Part shown: positions 43,442 through 53,152 of the stretch, one piece after another
Layout of the letters: every line of letters starts with the position of its first letter
Position numbering within the stretch: position 1 is the first letter of the stretch
DNA from: Actinomycetaceae bacterium
Lineage (GTDB): Bacteria > Actinomycetota > Actinomycetes > Actinomycetales > Actinomycetaceae
Assembly: GCA_030537735.1 (NCBI GenBank)
Contig: JAUNVG010000002.1
Span: 62,001 to 126,000 of the forward strand
Length of the DNA stretch: 64,000 nt
Reading direction: 5' to 3'
The notes under the pieces: model-generated
Database searches by the model: none
Seen by the model: the letters and a program-made list of their open reading frames with translations, nothing else
Told to the model about the DNA's origin: nothing
Made by a program: the position numbers and the translations under genes

Positions 43442-45271
43442 ATGACATTACTTTTAATCCAGGTCGCCATTGTGGCTTTGGGTCTTGTCGTGGGAGCACT
43501 ATTGGGGCCGGCAGGCTTTTTGTGGGGAGCCGTGCGCGGGGCTCTTTACGCCATTGCTACCCAGCTGCTCACGGTTATGGTTATGGTGTTCATGTCCGGT
43601 GGGTTTATGGGATATAACCAAACTGGCTCCCGCGAAGTGTATGCCCACTACCTGCTGATTTCCTTGCTTCTTTTGACAGCTACTTCATTAATCGCAGTAT
43701 TTGCGGCAGGGAAGTGGCAGATCGAATTTACTTCCCGCAAACTCGGGATCGGCTCGATCCTGGTCGACGTTGCCTGGGGGCTGTTTGGCTTGGTGGTTTT
43801 CGCCTTGCTTTTCACCTGCCTTTGGACGGTGCGGATATTTGGGCGAGTAACCCCCGATGCCTTGCGTTTCTTCCTTACCGGTAACGGTTTGGGTGATGCC
43901 CCCGCTGACATGATCCATTCGGTTTTCAACCAGATAGCACTGCCCGCCATTGCTGGTGCGTTGCTAGTTGGTTTTCTCAGCCACCTGCGTTTCGTGCTAG
44001 TGGTGTCGCGCAAGCAGAAGGAATACCGCCTGGGAGATAAAGCTAACAAGTGGATAATGCGCACCGTTTTGACCGGTGTTTTGGCGGTAGGAACAGCCTA
44101 TTCGTTTGTGCTGCTCCCAATCTTGGGAGTGGTGAACACCTTCGTTGAGGTGTCTACCTTTATTGATGAGCACTATGTGGAGCCAACCGCTGAAATAATG
44201 CACTTCCCGCAAAAGCCTAAGAACTTAGTGCACATCTTCATGGAGTCGATTGAGAACTCCTACTACTCAAAGTCCGAGGGCGGTTACCTAGAAGAATCTT
44301 TAATGCCACAATTGGCTGAACTCACCCAAGAGGGTGTGTCATTTTCTAACACCGATAAGTTCGGTGGCCCTTACCAAACCAGTGGTGCCACTCACTCCAT
44401 TGCCGGGATATTCAATATGCAGGCGGGTGTTCCCATGGCGCCTTTGGCTATTAGCCAACAGTGGGCTTTAACCTACACGGACCTACCTAACTTGGGTTCT
44501 ATCTTGCATGATCAGGGCTACACTAACCGTTTCATGCTTGGGGGGAATCGTGGTTTCCACCAGATGGGTGACTATTTCAGTGAGTACGGTAAGTTCGAAT
44601 TCTTCGATGGTGATACCGCCCGTGAACGTGGCTTAGTCCCACCCGATTACAGCGTGTGGTGGGGCATTGAAGATGACAAGCTCTACGAGTATGCGAAAAC
44701 CGAACTAACTGAGTTGGCTGCGGAAGGTAACCCGTTCTATTTCATCTTGGAAAACGCTGATACTCACAGCCCCGGTGGCTACCTGTCGCCCAACATCACC
44801 GAGTTCCCGTCTGATTCCCAGTACGGCAATGTTGTTCACTACTCTCAAGCTGAAGTGGTTGAGTTAGTGCGCTGGATGCAGGCTCAACCTTGGTATGAAG
44901 ACACCGTGATTGTCATAACCGGTGATCACCGGTCGAAAGACCCTGACTTCTTCAAGGGTTGGGATCCCGAATATGAGCGCACTATCGTGAACATCATCTT
45001 GAACTCTGACCGGCCTAAACCGGAACCGTATATCGCATTCAACCGCGCTTACATGCCGTTCGATTTCTTCCCCACCATTACTTACGCCCTGGGCATTGAC
45101 ATTGATGGTGAGCGACTCGGGCTTGGCACTAACCTTTATTCCGGTAAGCCTACGGTGGCTGAAGAGGAAGGTGTTGAACACGTGCGTAAAGAGGTTTCTG
45201 TGCGCAGTAAGTTCTACGAAGATCACCTGGTTCACGACTTAACTAAACGTGAGGTGCAAGAGAATAAGTAG
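43442..45271 (+). CDS. LTA-synthase-like phosphoglycerol transferase (sulfatase superfamily)
   Basis: A 609-residue polytopic protein with five predicted helices in the first 235 residues and an extracellular alkaline-phosphatase/sulfatase-type domain. Metal-site segments are HIFMESIENSYY (Glu268), the nucleophile region PYQTSGATHS (Thr313/Ser314), ENADTHSPGG and VITGDHRSKD. These enzymes move glycerol-phosphate from phosphatidylglycerol onto a polymer or glycan, so a glycerophosphate decoration of the envelope is likely here. AGGAG precedes the ATG. It sits near the polysaccharide and subtilase genes but has its own promoter. Confidence 0.85.
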   Translation: MTLLLIQVAIVALGLVVGALLGPAGFLWGAVRGALYAIATQLLTVMVMVFMSGGFMGYNQTGSREVYAHYLLISLLLLTATSLIAVFAAGKWQIEFTSRKLGIGSILVDVAWGLFGLVVFALLFTCLWTVRIFGRVTPDALRFFLTGNGLGDAPADMIHSVFNQIALPAIAGALLVGFLSHLRFVLVVSRKQKEYRLGDKANKWIMRTVLTGVLAVGTAYSFVLLPILGVVNTFVEVSTFIDEHYVEPTAEIMHFPQKPKNLVHIFMESIENSYYSKSEGGYLEESLMPQLAELTQEGVSFSNTDKFGGPYQTSGATHSIAGIFNMQAGVPMAPLAISQQWALTYTDLPNLGSILHDQGYTNRFMLGGNRGFHQMGDYFSEYGKFEFFDGDTARERGLVPPDYSVWWGIEDDKLYEYAKTELTELAAEGNPFYFILENADTHSPGGYLSPNITEFPSDSQYGNVVHYSQAEVVELVRWMQAQPWYEDTVIVITGDHRSKDPDFFKGWDPEYERTIVNIILNSDRPKPEPYIAFNRAYMPFDFFPTITYALGIDIDGERLGLGTNLYSGKPTVAEEEGVEHVRKEVSVRSKFYEDHLVHDLTKREVQENK

Positions 45272-45438
45272 CGATGATAGCTGAAAGGTGCTAACCCGTA
45301 TTTGCGTGCAATACTTTTCTGCACTCCAAACATAGGTTGGGCAATTTCTCAGCTAAAATTCAGGTTCAAATAGTGTCTTTGGGTTGCAACCGTGTTAAGC
45401 TCAATGCGGAGTGAAAATAGCTCAAGAAGGGAGAGGAA

Positions 45439-45762
45439 ATGGGGACAAGAACCCGTGTTATTTTAGTGGACGATATTTCCGGTGAAGACGCACAGGAAAC
45501 CGTAGTCTTTGGATTGGATGGGGTTTCTTACTCCATTGATCTAACCACTGAGCATGCCGAAGAAATGCGTGAAGCCATGCACAAGTGGGTATCCCACGCT
45601 ACCCGCACCGGCGGTCGCCGCAAAGTTGGCACCGGCGCTGTGGCTCAGGTATCTGAATCGCGCGCTATCCGCGAATGGGCCGCTCGGGAAGGCATCAAGG
45701 TAAACGCTCGCGGACGTATTCCCACTGAAATCCGCAACCAGTACCTGGCTGCCTGCAAGTAG
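45439..45762 (+). CDS. lsr2: Lsr2 nucleoid-associated protein
   Basis: A 107-residue DNA-bridging xenogeneic silencer of Actinobacteria. The N-terminal dimerisation part has VILVDDISGEDAQETVVFGLDG and YSIDLTTEHA. The C-terminal DNA-binding part has SRAIREWAAREG and the minor-groove clamp RGR (residues 91-93) followed by IPTEIRNQY. Lsr2 prefers A/T-rich DNA; the A/T-rich control regions of the window (for example 34320-34360) are natural candidates. AGGGAGAGGA precedes the ATG, and a strong terminator follows. Confidence 0.96.
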   Translation: MGTRTRVILVDDISGEDAQETVVFGLDGVSYSIDLTTEHAEEMREAMHKWVSHATRTGGRRKVGTGAVAQVSESRAIREWAAREGIKVNARGRIPTEIRNQYLAACK

Positions 45763-45776
45763 CAATCAACAGCTTC

Positions 45777-45817
45777 ACTACCGGAACTGCCCGCGGGCAG
45801 TTCCGGTAGTTTTATTT
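45777..45817 (+). terminator. Rho-independent terminator of lsr2
   Basis: A perfect 34-bp palindrome (45777-45810, arms ACTACCGGAACTGCCCG) followed by TTTATTT. Confidence 0.92.
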
Positions 45818-45883
45818 AAGTAGCTTTTTCAACTCCGCCCCAAGTCCTAGCCAGCAACAGTAGCAACATGAGAAGATGAAACC

Positions 45884-46618
45884 ATGAGTTACAAACTGAT
45901 TCTGCTCCGTCACGGGCAAAGCGAATGGAATGCGAAGAACCTCTTTACCGGCTGGGTTGATGTGCCGCTGTCGGAACTGGGGAAGGAAGAAGCCACTCAC
46001 GGTGGTGAGCTTCTAAAGAAGGAAGGTGTCCTTCCTGACGTACTGTTCACCTCTCTGCTGCGCCGCGCCATCATGACCGCGAACCTGGCTCTGGATGCGT
46101 GCGACCGTCACTGGATTCCGGTGGAGCGCAACTGGCGTTTGAACGAACGTCACTACGGTGCGCTGCAAGGCAAGAACAAGAAGGAAATCCGCGACGAATA
46201 CGGGGAGGACCAGTTCATGGAGTGGCGTCGTTCCTACGACACCCCGCCGCCCGCGATTGAAGCTGGTTCGGAATTCTCCCAGGACTCTGACCCGCGTTAC
46301 GCAGGTGAGCCGATCCCCGCTACCGAGTGCCTCAAGGACGTGCTTGAGCGTATGCTGCCGTACTGGGAAGAAAGCATCGTCCCCGCGATTAAGACCGGCA
46401 AGACCGTGATGATCGCCGCTCACGGTAACTCCCTGCGCGCGATCGTTAAGCACCTGGATGAGATTTCCGATGAGGACATCGCCGGGTTGAATATCCCCAC
46501 CGGCGTGCCGTTGCTGTACGAACTCGATGAGGACCTCAAACCCATCAAGAAGGGTGGCACCTACCTGGATCCGGATGCGCAGGCGAAGATCGACGCGGTA
46601 GCGAACCAGGGTAAGTGA
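45884..46618 (+). CDS. gpmA: Phosphoglycerate mutase, 2,3-bisphosphoglycerate-dependent
   Basis: Interconverts 3- and 2-phosphoglycerate in glycolysis. The 244 residues carry the phosphohistidine motif [10 protein letters not shown] (His10) and [31 protein letters not shown] and the second active-site histidine [11 protein letters not shown] complete the dPGM pattern. GAAGAT ends 6 nt before the ATG and no ribosome site is seen, so it may also be leaderless. A terminator follows. Confidence 0.97.
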   Translation: MSYKLILLRHGQSEWNAKNLFTGWVDVPLSELGKEEATHGGELLKKEGVLPDVLFTSLLRRAIMTANLALDACDRHWIPVERNWRLNERHYGALQGKNKKEIRDEYGEDQFMEWRRSYDTPPPAIEAGSEFSQDSDPRYAGEPIPATECLKDVLERMLPYWEESIVPAIKTGKTVMIAAHGNSLRAIVKHLDEISDEDIAGLNIPTGVPLLYELDEDLKPIKKGGTYLDPDAQAKIDAVANQGK

Positions 46619-46663
46619 CCTTGTAGTTTCAGCTGGGTTTAACCACCAAGCTGAACAGTTTAG

Positions 46664-46699
46664 AAGTGGGGTGCAGCGGGAAAGCTGCGCCCCACTTTT
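46664..46699 (+). terminator. Rho-independent terminator of gpmA
   Basis: 14-bp stem (46664-46677 / 46684-46697, one G-U pair) with a 6-nt loop and a short T-run. Confidence 0.85.
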
Positions 46700-46804
46700 G
46701 TGCTTGCATGCACGCGGCGTGTTCGGGTGATGAACTAGGCGCGTAAGTGTGAGGTGAAGCTGATAAAATAGAGGATGGTCCATCGAGTTGGGAGAATTTG
46801 CGCG

Positions 46805-47344
46805 ATGACTTTTCATATTGGCGAAACCGTTGTTTACCCCCATCACGGGGCGGCGGTTATCGAAGAAATCACCACCCGGAAGTTCGGTGGGGAAGATAAA
46901 ACGTACTTAACCTTGCGAGTAATTCAAGGTGACCTCACTATCCAGGTTCCGGCTGAGAACGTTGACCTGGTGGGGGTGCGTGACGTAGTGGACGAAGATG
47001 GCTTCCAAGAAGTCATGGACGTTTTGCGGGAAGAAAACGCTGAAGAACCTTCCAACTGGTCGCGCCGCTACAAGGCGAACCACGAAAAGATCGCCACCGG
47101 CAACATTATTCGCGTCGCCGAAGTAGTGCGCGACCTGTCGCGCCGCGACTCCTCCAAGGGGCTTTCCGCAGGGGAAAAACGCATGCTGGCTAAGGCCCGT
47201 CAGATCCTTACCTCGGAACTGGCTTTGGCAAGGGACGTGGATGAGGAAACCGCCACCGACCGACTCAACCAGATCCTCGGGGTGAACGAGGACGGGGAGC
47301 TAGTAGAGTCCGAGAGCGCGGCTTCTGCCGACTCCGCTGAATAA
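46805..47344 (+). CDS. carD: CarD-family RNA polymerase-binding regulator
   Basis: The 179 residues have an N-terminal RNA polymerase-interaction domain ([27 protein letters not shown]). A helical DNA-binding domain ([33 protein letters not shown]) and an acidic Ser/Ala tail follow. CarD stabilises open complexes at rRNA and many other promoters and is essential in mycobacteria. TAAAAT near 46764 is a probable -10, giving a leader of about 30 nt, and GGGAGAA lies 9 nt before the ATG. It is followed by ispD, the conserved actinobacterial order. Confidence 0.95.
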   Translation: MTFHIGETVVYPHHGAAVIEEITTRKFGGEDKTYLTLRVIQGDLTIQVPAENVDLVGVRDVVDEDGFQEVMDVLREENAEEPSNWSRRYKANHEKIATGNIIRVAEVVRDLSRRDSSKGLSAGEKRMLAKARQILTSELALARDVDEETATDRLNQILGVNEDGELVESESAASADSAE

Positions 47345-47362
47345 GACGGAGAGGTTCTAAAC

Positions 47363-48175
47363 ATGACCGCGCCTACCTCACCTGCTTACGGGCAGGACGC
47401 AGGGGGCGCGGTTTACTGCGTGGTGACCGCCGCGGGGGCAGGAACCCGCCTGGGGTTCGACCAACCTAAAGCCCTGGTACCCGTCGCCGGTGTACCCATG
47501 GTGGTGCGCGCGGTGGATGCCATGTTCGCCCACACCCGGGTGGTGGCGGTGGTGGTGACTGCCCCGGCGCAGTACGTGGGGCAGTTCCAGTCCCTGTTCG
47601 CCGACTACCCGCGAGTGCGAGTGGTGGCGGGAGGACGCGAACGTCAAGACAGCGTCAGCGCTGGACTGGTTGCGTTGGAGCAGTTCGCCACCCAGCTGCA
47701 CCTTCCCATGCAAGCGTATTCGCCGGTGCTGATTCATGACGCTGCCCGTCCGCTCACTCCGGTCGCGGTGGTGGAGACGGTGGTGTCTAGTTTGGAGTCA
47801 GGGTTGGAAGCGGTGATTCCGGCGTTGCCGGTGACTGACACGATTAAAGTGGTGCCGCAAGAACCACCTCTGGCAGTGGGGGCCGATGGTGGCTACCCGG
47901 TGGAACCGGTGGTGGGTGCAGCCGATCGGCGCTGGTTGCGGGCGGTGCAGACCCCGCAGGGGTTCCATTGGCGCACCATCAGTGTGGCGCACGGGATTAA
48001 CGTTGACGCTGCGGGTGAGGATGGGTTGGTGCCGGTGGGCAGTGGCGCTACCGATGATGCCGCGTTGGTGGAGGCACAGGGAAAGGAAGTTTACCTGTGT
48101 GAAGGTGCGCAGTTGTCTTTGAAAATAACGACGGCTTTTGACCTGGAAGTGGCTAACTCTTTAGCGTCACGGTGA
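47363..48175 (+). CDS. ispD: 2-C-methyl-D-erythritol 4-phosphate cytidylyltransferase
   Basis: Third step of the MEP isoprenoid pathway. The 270 residues show the CTP-binding CVVTAAGAGTRLGFDQPKAL, VAGGRERQDSVSAGL, HDAARPLTP and VQTPQGFHW, which are the diagnostic IspD blocks. An insert of about 20 residues between VTDTIKVVPQ and RWLRAVQTPQ is rich in Gly, Pro and Val. A GGAGAGG ribosome site lies before the ATG, 18 bp after carD. Confidence 0.95.
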   Translation: MTAPTSPAYGQDAGGAVYCVVTAAGAGTRLGFDQPKALVPVAGVPMVVRAVDAMFAHTRVVAVVVTAPAQYVGQFQSLFADYPRVRVVAGGRERQDSVSAGLVALEQFATQLHLPMQAYSPVLIHDAARPLTPVAVVETVVSSLESGLEAVIPALPVTDTIKVVPQEPPLAVGADGGYPVEPVVGAADRRWLRAVQTPQGFHWRTISVAHGINVDAAGEDGLVPVGSGATDDAALVEAQGKEVYLCEGAQLSLKITTAFDLEVANSLASR

Positions 48176-48300
48176 ATTGCTCAGTTTTAGGGGCTGAAAA
48201 TCCTACACAACGTTCACTTGGGCACACGATTGGGAAGAAGTTCGCTAAAGTCAAAAAGGTGACTATCGATCCTCGCCACGAGCAACTAAATGAAGGCGCA

Positions 48301-49677
48301 ATGAAGCCCGCCACGCCCTCGCGCCACGAAGTATTGAATAAAACCGTCCTGTCGTGGGCAGCGTGGGACTGGGGGTCGGCGGCTTTCAACGCGGTCGCCA
48401 CCACCTTCGTCTTTTCTGTCTACCTCACTTCGGGACTGTTCACCAACTCCGACGAGGCCACCTCCGCCCTCGGCATCGGGCTGGCGATCGCCGGTTTCGT
48501 GATCGCTCTGCTTGCCCCCATCACCGGGCAGCGCGCCGACCGACGCGGCAAGGGAACCTTCTGGCTGGGGGTCAATACCTTCATTGTGGTGGCACTAACT
48601 GGCGCCATGTTCTTCGTCCGCCCCGAATCCCCTCTGGGACCCAGCGGCGCCCTGTGGCTGGGTATCGCCCTTTTGGGGTTGGGTAATATCTTCTTCGAGT
48701 TCGCCTCCGTGAACTACAACGCCATGCTTGGTCGCATCAGCGCCCCGCATAATATGGGTCGTATCTCCGGCCTGGGGTGGGGCGCAGGCTACGTCGGCGG
48801 CATCGTGTTGCTGCTTATCCTCTTCGTTGGTTTCATTTCCCCGGAAGTGGGATGGTTCGGTGTTACCGGCGAGGACGGGATGAACATCCGCGTCGCCATG
48901 CTGGTGTCGGCCGCGTGGTTCGGCCTATCCGCCATCCCGGTGCTATTCGCGGTCCGTGGACGGGCGGTGGAGGGCGCTGAACACGATAAACGCGAAAGCC
49001 TGGTTACCTCCTACAAACTGCTGTGGCGCACGGTGAAACGACTGTGGAAAGAATCGCCCAACATCATCCACTTCCTGATCGCTTCGGCGATCTTCCGCGA
49101 CGGCCTGGCCGGGGTGTTCACTTTCGGTGCGGTAATCGCTGCCGGTACCTTCGGTTTTTCCAAGTCAGAAGTGCTGATCTTTGGGGTGGCGGCGAACGTG
49201 GTCGCAGGTATCGCCACCATCGCTTTCGGAGCCTTAGATGACAAGCTAGGCCCCAAAGCCGTAATCCTGATTTCCCTGGTTTCCATGGTGCTTGCAGGCG
49301 GTGCGGTATTCGTATTCCACGACGGAGGCTCCACCATTTTCTGGGTCTTCGGCCTAATCCTGTGTGTCTTCGTGGGGCCGGCGCAGTCCGCTTCGCGTTC
49401 CTTCCTGGCGCGCATCATTCCACCGGGGCGCGAAGGTGAAGTATTCGGCCTTTACGCCACCACGGGGCGCGCGGTTTCCTTCCTGGCTCCCGCCATGACC
49501 GCACTGTTCATTTGGATCGGTAAGGGAGTGGTCGGCCCGGATCAGTCCTCCCAGTATTGGGGGATCTTAGGGATCGCCCTGATCCTACTGGCTGGTTTGC
49601 TGCTGATGCTGAAGGTGAACAGCCACACCGAACAACTGACTTCTTTTGACGACCCCGATGAAGTGGAAGCCCGCTAG
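48301..49677 (+). CDS. MFS transporter, UMF1 (Atg22-like) family
   Basis: A 458-residue protein with about 12 helices. VLSWAAWDWGSAAFNAVATTFVF is the diagnostic UMF1 start. APITGQRADRRGKG is the MFS loop 2-3 motif, and FEFASVNYNAMLGRIS also marks the family. UMF1 proteins are related to yeast Atg22 amino-acid exporters; the bacterial substrate is unknown. ATG 48301 has GAAGG just upstream. GTG 48259, in the same frame and 7 nt after a TAAAGT, is an equally good leaderless start. It sits where ispF would be expected. Confidence 0.87.
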   Translation: MKPATPSRHEVLNKTVLSWAAWDWGSAAFNAVATTFVFSVYLTSGLFTNSDEATSALGIGLAIAGFVIALLAPITGQRADRRGKGTFWLGVNTFIVVALTGAMFFVRPESPLGPSGALWLGIALLGLGNIFFEFASVNYNAMLGRISAPHNMGRISGLGWGAGYVGGIVLLLILFVGFISPEVGWFGVTGEDGMNIRVAMLVSAAWFGLSAIPVLFAVRGRAVEGAEHDKRESLVTSYKLLWRTVKRLWKESPNIIHFLIASAIFRDGLAGVFTFGAVIAAGTFGFSKSEVLIFGVAANVVAGIATIAFGALDDKLGPKAVILISLVSMVLAGGAVFVFHDGGSTIFWVFGLILCVFVGPAQSASRSFLARIIPPGREGEVFGLYATTGRAVSFLAPAMTALFIWIGKGVVGPDQSSQYWGILGIALILLAGLLLMLKVNSHTEQLTSFDDPDEVEAR

Positions 49678-49685
49678 CCGGGTAG

Positions 49686-50936
49686 GTGAGAACAATCAGC
49701 AGCCACACCCCCGCGGAGCCGCCGGAACCCAGTTTTGAAGGGTACTTGGAGTCCTCATCCCAGTATCGTCGCATTTCGGTGAGCTTATTCCTAGCGGGCC
49801 TGGCGACCTTCGCGCTGCTGTACGACACCCAACCCATGCTGGTGTTAATCGGGGAGGAGTTCACCCTCAGCCCCGACCAAGCCGCCCTGTCAGTTTCGGC
49901 TGCCACTATCGGATTGGCAGTGGCGCTACTGTTTGCAGGGCCGATTTCCGAACGGCACGGACGCACTGGGGTGATTTTTATTTCCCTATTTGTCTCCGCC
50001 GCCATGGGAATCGTGGTGGGCCTGGCTCCGTCCTGGCCACTGCACCTGCTGGCACGCTTCACCTTGGGGATCACGGTTTCTGGCCTGCCGGCGGTCGCAA
50101 TGGCGTACCTGGCGGAGGAAGTTCACCGCAGTGCGCAGGCACGCGCCGCCGGCCTATACGTGGCGGGCACCGCCTTAGGGGGTATGAGTGGTCGCCTAGT
50201 TACCGGTGTGATCGCGGAGTTCTTCGGCTGGCGCGGCGGCGTCATCGGCATGGGTTTATTGGCCTTAGCGTGCGCCCTCGCGGTGTGGAAACTACTGCCA
50301 CGCTCACGCGGTTTCACCCCCTCCGAGCCGGGCTTGCGCCACCTGTGGGAGCAAACCGCAGCCATCATGCGTGACCCGGTGCTGGTGGGACTCTTCGTAG
50401 TGGCCGCCACCTCCATGGGGTCGTTCGTGGGGGTTTTCAACATTATGGGCTACCGCCTGGAGGCCCCTCCCTACGAACTGTCGGTCGGGGTAGCTGGCCT
50501 GGTGTTCTTGGTTTACGCCCTGGGCTCCTACGCTTCCGCTTACGCCGGCCGCCTAGCTGCGAAATGGGGCCAACGCCGGGTGGAGCCGTGGGCGGTAGCG
50601 GTAATGCTCGCGGGATTATTACTGACACTTTTAACCCCACTGTGGCTAGTGATATTGGGCCTGGCGGTCTTCACCTGCGGCTTCTTCGCAGTCCACGGCG
50701 TAGCCGCCGGTTGGGTGGCGGCGAGGGCGAAAGCCGGGGTTGGCGGCACCGGGCAGGCGTCCTCGGGATACATGGTTTTCTACTACGCTGGTTCCTCCGT
50801 TTTCGGCGCACTCGCGGGAACGTTCTGGGCTTGGCAGGGTTGGCTCGGCGTGGTGATTATGGCGGGCGTGGCGCTGCTGGTGGCACTAGCGATCGTGTGG
50901 AAACTGCGTTCCATTCCGCCCCTGGGTGCGCGCTGA
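49686..50936 (+). CDS. MFS transporter, YnfM-like
   Basis: A 416-residue, 12-helix transporter. YDTQPMLVLIGEEFTLSPDQAALSVSA starts the first repeat, and the MFS signature FAGPISERHGRTGVI lies between helices 2 and 3. LARFTLGITVSGLPAVAMAY in helix 4 is typical of the YnfM/CynX-like drug and metabolite exporters. GTG 49686 follows the previous stop by 8 bp, with only a weak ribosome site, so coupling to the UMF1 gene is likely. It converges with ispF. Confidence 0.85.
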   Translation: MRTISSHTPAEPPEPSFEGYLESSSQYRRISVSLFLAGLATFALLYDTQPMLVLIGEEFTLSPDQAALSVSAATIGLAVALLFAGPISERHGRTGVIFISLFVSAAMGIVVGLAPSWPLHLLARFTLGITVSGLPAVAMAYLAEEVHRSAQARAAGLYVAGTALGGMSGRLVTGVIAEFFGWRGGVIGMGLLALACALAVWKLLPRSRGFTPSEPGLRHLWEQTAAIMRDPVLVGLFVVAATSMGSFVGVFNIMGYRLEAPPYELSVGVAGLVFLVYALGSYASAYAGRLAAKWGQRRVEPWAVAVMLAGLLLTLLTPLWLVILGLAVFTCGFFAVHGVAAGWVAARAKAGVGGTGQASSGYMVFYYAGSSVFGALAGTFWAWQGWLGVVIMAGVALLVALAIVWKLRSIPPLGAR

Positions 50937-50950
50937 AGTTTGAAAGCGAG

Positions 50951-51457
50951 CTAGGCGCCGTCGCCACCGGGGCGAGTGACTAGGGCTGAAGCGATGGCGG
51001 TTACCCCCTCGCCGCGGCCGGTGAACCCCAACCCGTCGGTGGTGGAAGCAGCCAAGTTCACGGGCGCCCCAATCACCTCGGTAAGTTTCGCTGCCGCTTG
51101 TGCTCGTCGTTTCCCCAACCGCGGACGGTTGCCGATAACTTGGACCGAAACGTTCACGACTTCCCACCCGTCGGCGTGAAGCAGCCTCAGGGTTTCGCGC
51201 AGTAGTTCCTCCCCCGATGCGCCCGCCCATTGGGGGCGAGAAGTGCCGAAATGAGTGCCCAAGTCACCCAGGCCGGCAGCGGCCAGAAGCGCGTCACAAC
51301 AGGCGTGGGCGGCGGCGTCAGCGTCAGAGTGCCCCTCCAGGCCGACTTCGCCGGGCCAGTGCAGGCAGGCCAGCCACATGGGGCGGTCAGAATCCGCAGG
51401 GGCGAAAGCGTGAGTGTCGAAACCGATTCCGGTGCGTAAAGGGGGCAAAGTCGTCAT
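50951..51457 (-). CDS. ispF: 2-C-methyl-D-erythritol 2,4-cyclodiphosphate synthase
   Basis: Fifth step of the MEP pathway. The 168 residues show the metal ligands Asp14 and His16 in GIGFDTHAF and His51 in [43 protein letters not shown] and the cofactor loop [13 protein letters not shown] are also present. Unlike in most relatives, it is on the strand opposite to ispD and cysS and separated from ispD by two transporter genes. TATGGT ends 6 nt before the ATG. Confidence 0.96.
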   Translation of the reverse strand: MTTLPPLRTGIGFDTHAFAPADSDRPMWLACLHWPGEVGLEGHSDADAAAHACCDALLAAAGLGDLGTHFGTSRPQWAGASGEELLRETLRLLHADGWEVVNVSVQVIGNRPRLGKRRAQAAAKLTEVIGAPVNLAASTTDGLGFTGRGEGVTAIASALVTRPGGDGA

Positions 51458-51463
51458 GGATTA

Positions 51464-51469
51464 ACCATA
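51464..51469 (-). promoter_or_regulatory. Leaderless -10 element of ispF
   Basis: TATGGT ends 6 nt before the ATG at 51457; no ribosome site. Confidence 0.5.
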
Positions 51470-51534
51470 GAGGAAAAGCCGCCGCGGTGGGTTCTCTCGC
51501 GGTGGTCGCGGGCAGATGAGGGCGTGGGTGAAGT

Positions 51535-51574
51535 ACCGCAGAACGGCAACGAGACCACCGCAGAACGGCAACGA
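51535..51574 (+). repeat. Two 18-bp direct repeats upstream of cysS
   Basis: ACCGCAGAACGGCAACGA at 51535-51552 and again at 51557-51574, period 22 bp, in the otherwise featureless ispF-cysS gap. Confidence 0.85.
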
Positions 51575-51664
51575 CTGAGACTAACAGAAGGGAGCTTTCG
51601 CGCCTCGCGGTCTCGCCGGGGAAGATTGCCTGGCCCACAGCTCGGTAAAGCATCCCAGGGTCGG

Positions 51665-51670
51665 TACAAT
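51665..51670 (+). promoter_or_regulatory. Leaderless -10 element of cysS
   Basis: TACAAT ends 6 nt before the GTG at 51677. A nearly identical block lies at 61357-61372 before rlmB. Confidence 0.6.
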
Positions 51671-51676
51671 GGGGGC

Positions 51677-53125
51677 GTGACGCTGCATTTATATGACTCC
51701 GCTTCCCGCCAACTGCAACCGCTGAACCCGGTCCACGAAGGCCAGGTTCGCATCTACCTGTGCGGCGCTACCGTGCAAGGTAGCCCCCACATCGGGCACC
51801 TACGTTCCGCGGTTGCTTTCGACACCCTGATTCGCTGGCTGCGGCGTCAGGGAACCGAAGTCATCTACGTACGCAACATCACCGACATTGACGACAAGAT
51901 CCTGCGTAAGTCCGCTGAGGCAGGGCGGCCGTGGTGGGCGTGGGCGGCCCAGTTTGAACGTGAGTTCGCCGCCGCCTATGACGCCCTCGGGCTGCTGCCA
52001 CCCACGTTCGAGCCGCGCGCTACCGCGCATATCACCGACCAGATCGCCCTGGTGGAGCGCCTGATTGAACGCGGCCACGCCTACGCCGACGGCACCGGGA
52101 ATGTTTACTTCGACGTCCACTCACTACCGGACTACGGTTCGCTCACCCACCAGAAGTTGGCGGACATGCTCACCACCGAGGACGAAAGCCAGCTGGATGA
52201 GGCCACTGAGGCAGGTAAACGCGACCGGCGTGACTTCGCCCTGTGGAAAGCGGCGAAACCCAGTGAACCGGACACCGCGGCGTGGGATTCCCCGTGGGGT
52301 CGTGGGCGCCCCGGCTGGCACCTGGAGTGCTCGGTCATGTCGCGCCGCTACCTGGGGGAGGAATTCGACATCCACGGTGGTGGCATCGACCTGCGTTTCC
52401 CCCACCACGAAAACGAACAAGCCCAGTCTCACGCTGCCGGCTGGGGGTTCGCCCGCCTGTGGGTGCATAACGCCTGGGTCACCATGAAGGGGGAGAAGAT
52501 GTCCAAGTCGCTGGGCAACTCCTTAGTGGTGGCAGACATCTTGCAGCGCGTCCCGGCGCCGGTTTTGCGTTTCGCCCTGGGAACCGTGCACCACCGCTCC
52601 ACCGTGGAGTACTCGGAAGAAACCTTGGCGGCCGCCTCCGCCGCCTGGGAAAAGCTCACTGGTTTCGTCACTCGGTTGGAAACCCAGCTAGCCAAGCAGT
52701 CTCTGCCGATTTTTACCGACGAGGACGTGGCCGCCCTCGACGTGCCGGAGGCGTTCACGCAGGCGATGAATGACGACTTGAATGTCGCCGGCGCCATGGC
52801 GGTGGTTTACGAACAGGTAAAGACCGCCAACGCCGCTGCCTCCGCCGCTAAGTTCGAGGCCGCGCACGCCGCCCTGGGGCAGGTGCGTGCCATGCTCGCG
52901 GTCATGGGGCTGGACCCGGGCAGTGCGCAGTGGCGAGAAACCGCCGCCGCAGATGACCGCGCCACCGCCGCTTTAGACTGCCTGGTAGGTGGCCTAATTA
53001 CGCAGCGCGCGCAAGCTCGGGCAGCTAAGGACTGGGCGCAGGCTGACGCTATCCGCGACCAGCTCACCGCCGCTGGCGTGGTGGTCGAAGACGGCGCAGA
53101 CGGAGCCACCTGGCACCTATCCTAA
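51677..53125 (+). CDS. cysS: Cysteinyl-tRNA synthetase
   Basis: Charges tRNA-Cys. The 482 residues show the zinc ligand Cys29 in YLCGATVQGSPHIGHLRS with the HIGH signature at 38-41. LECSVMSRRYLG, HHENEQAQS and the KMSKS loop KGEKMSKSLGNS are also present. GTG 51677 begins the normal N-terminus (TLHLYDSASRQ) and is placed 6 nt after TACAAT. Earlier codons of the open frame, back to 51524, look non-coding. It follows ispF across a 219-bp gap and precedes an unknown lipoprotein. Confidence 0.96.
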   Translation: MTLHLYDSASRQLQPLNPVHEGQVRIYLCGATVQGSPHIGHLRSAVAFDTLIRWLRRQGTEVIYVRNITDIDDKILRKSAEAGRPWWAWAAQFEREFAAAYDALGLLPPTFEPRATAHITDQIALVERLIERGHAYADGTGNVYFDVHSLPDYGSLTHQKLADMLTTEDESQLDEATEAGKRDRRDFALWKAAKPSEPDTAAWDSPWGRGRPGWHLECSVMSRRYLGEEFDIHGGGIDLRFPHHENEQAQSHAAGWGFARLWVHNAWVTMKGEKMSKSLGNSLVVADILQRVPAPVLRFALGTVHHRSTVEYSEETLAAASAAWEKLTGFVTRLETQLAKQSLPIFTDEDVAALDVPEAFTQAMNDDLNVAGAMAVVYEQVKTANAAASAAKFEAAHAALGQVRAMLAVMGLDPGSAQWRETAAADDRATAALDCLVGGLITQRAQARAAKDWAQADAIRDQLTAAGVVVEDGADGATWHLS

Positions 53126-53152
53126 CACCCTGGGGGGAAGCCGGTTTTTACC

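Noticed and set aside
45777..45810. 34-bp perfect palindrome as an Lsr2 or repressor operator.
   Set aside because: It follows the lsr2 stop codon, is GC-rich, and ends in TTTATTT, which fits an intrinsic terminator.
51458..51676. T-box or other amino-acid riboswitch upstream of cysS.
   Set aside because: No specifier loop or conserved T-box sequence is present, and the -10 element 6 nt before GTG leaves no room for a leader.
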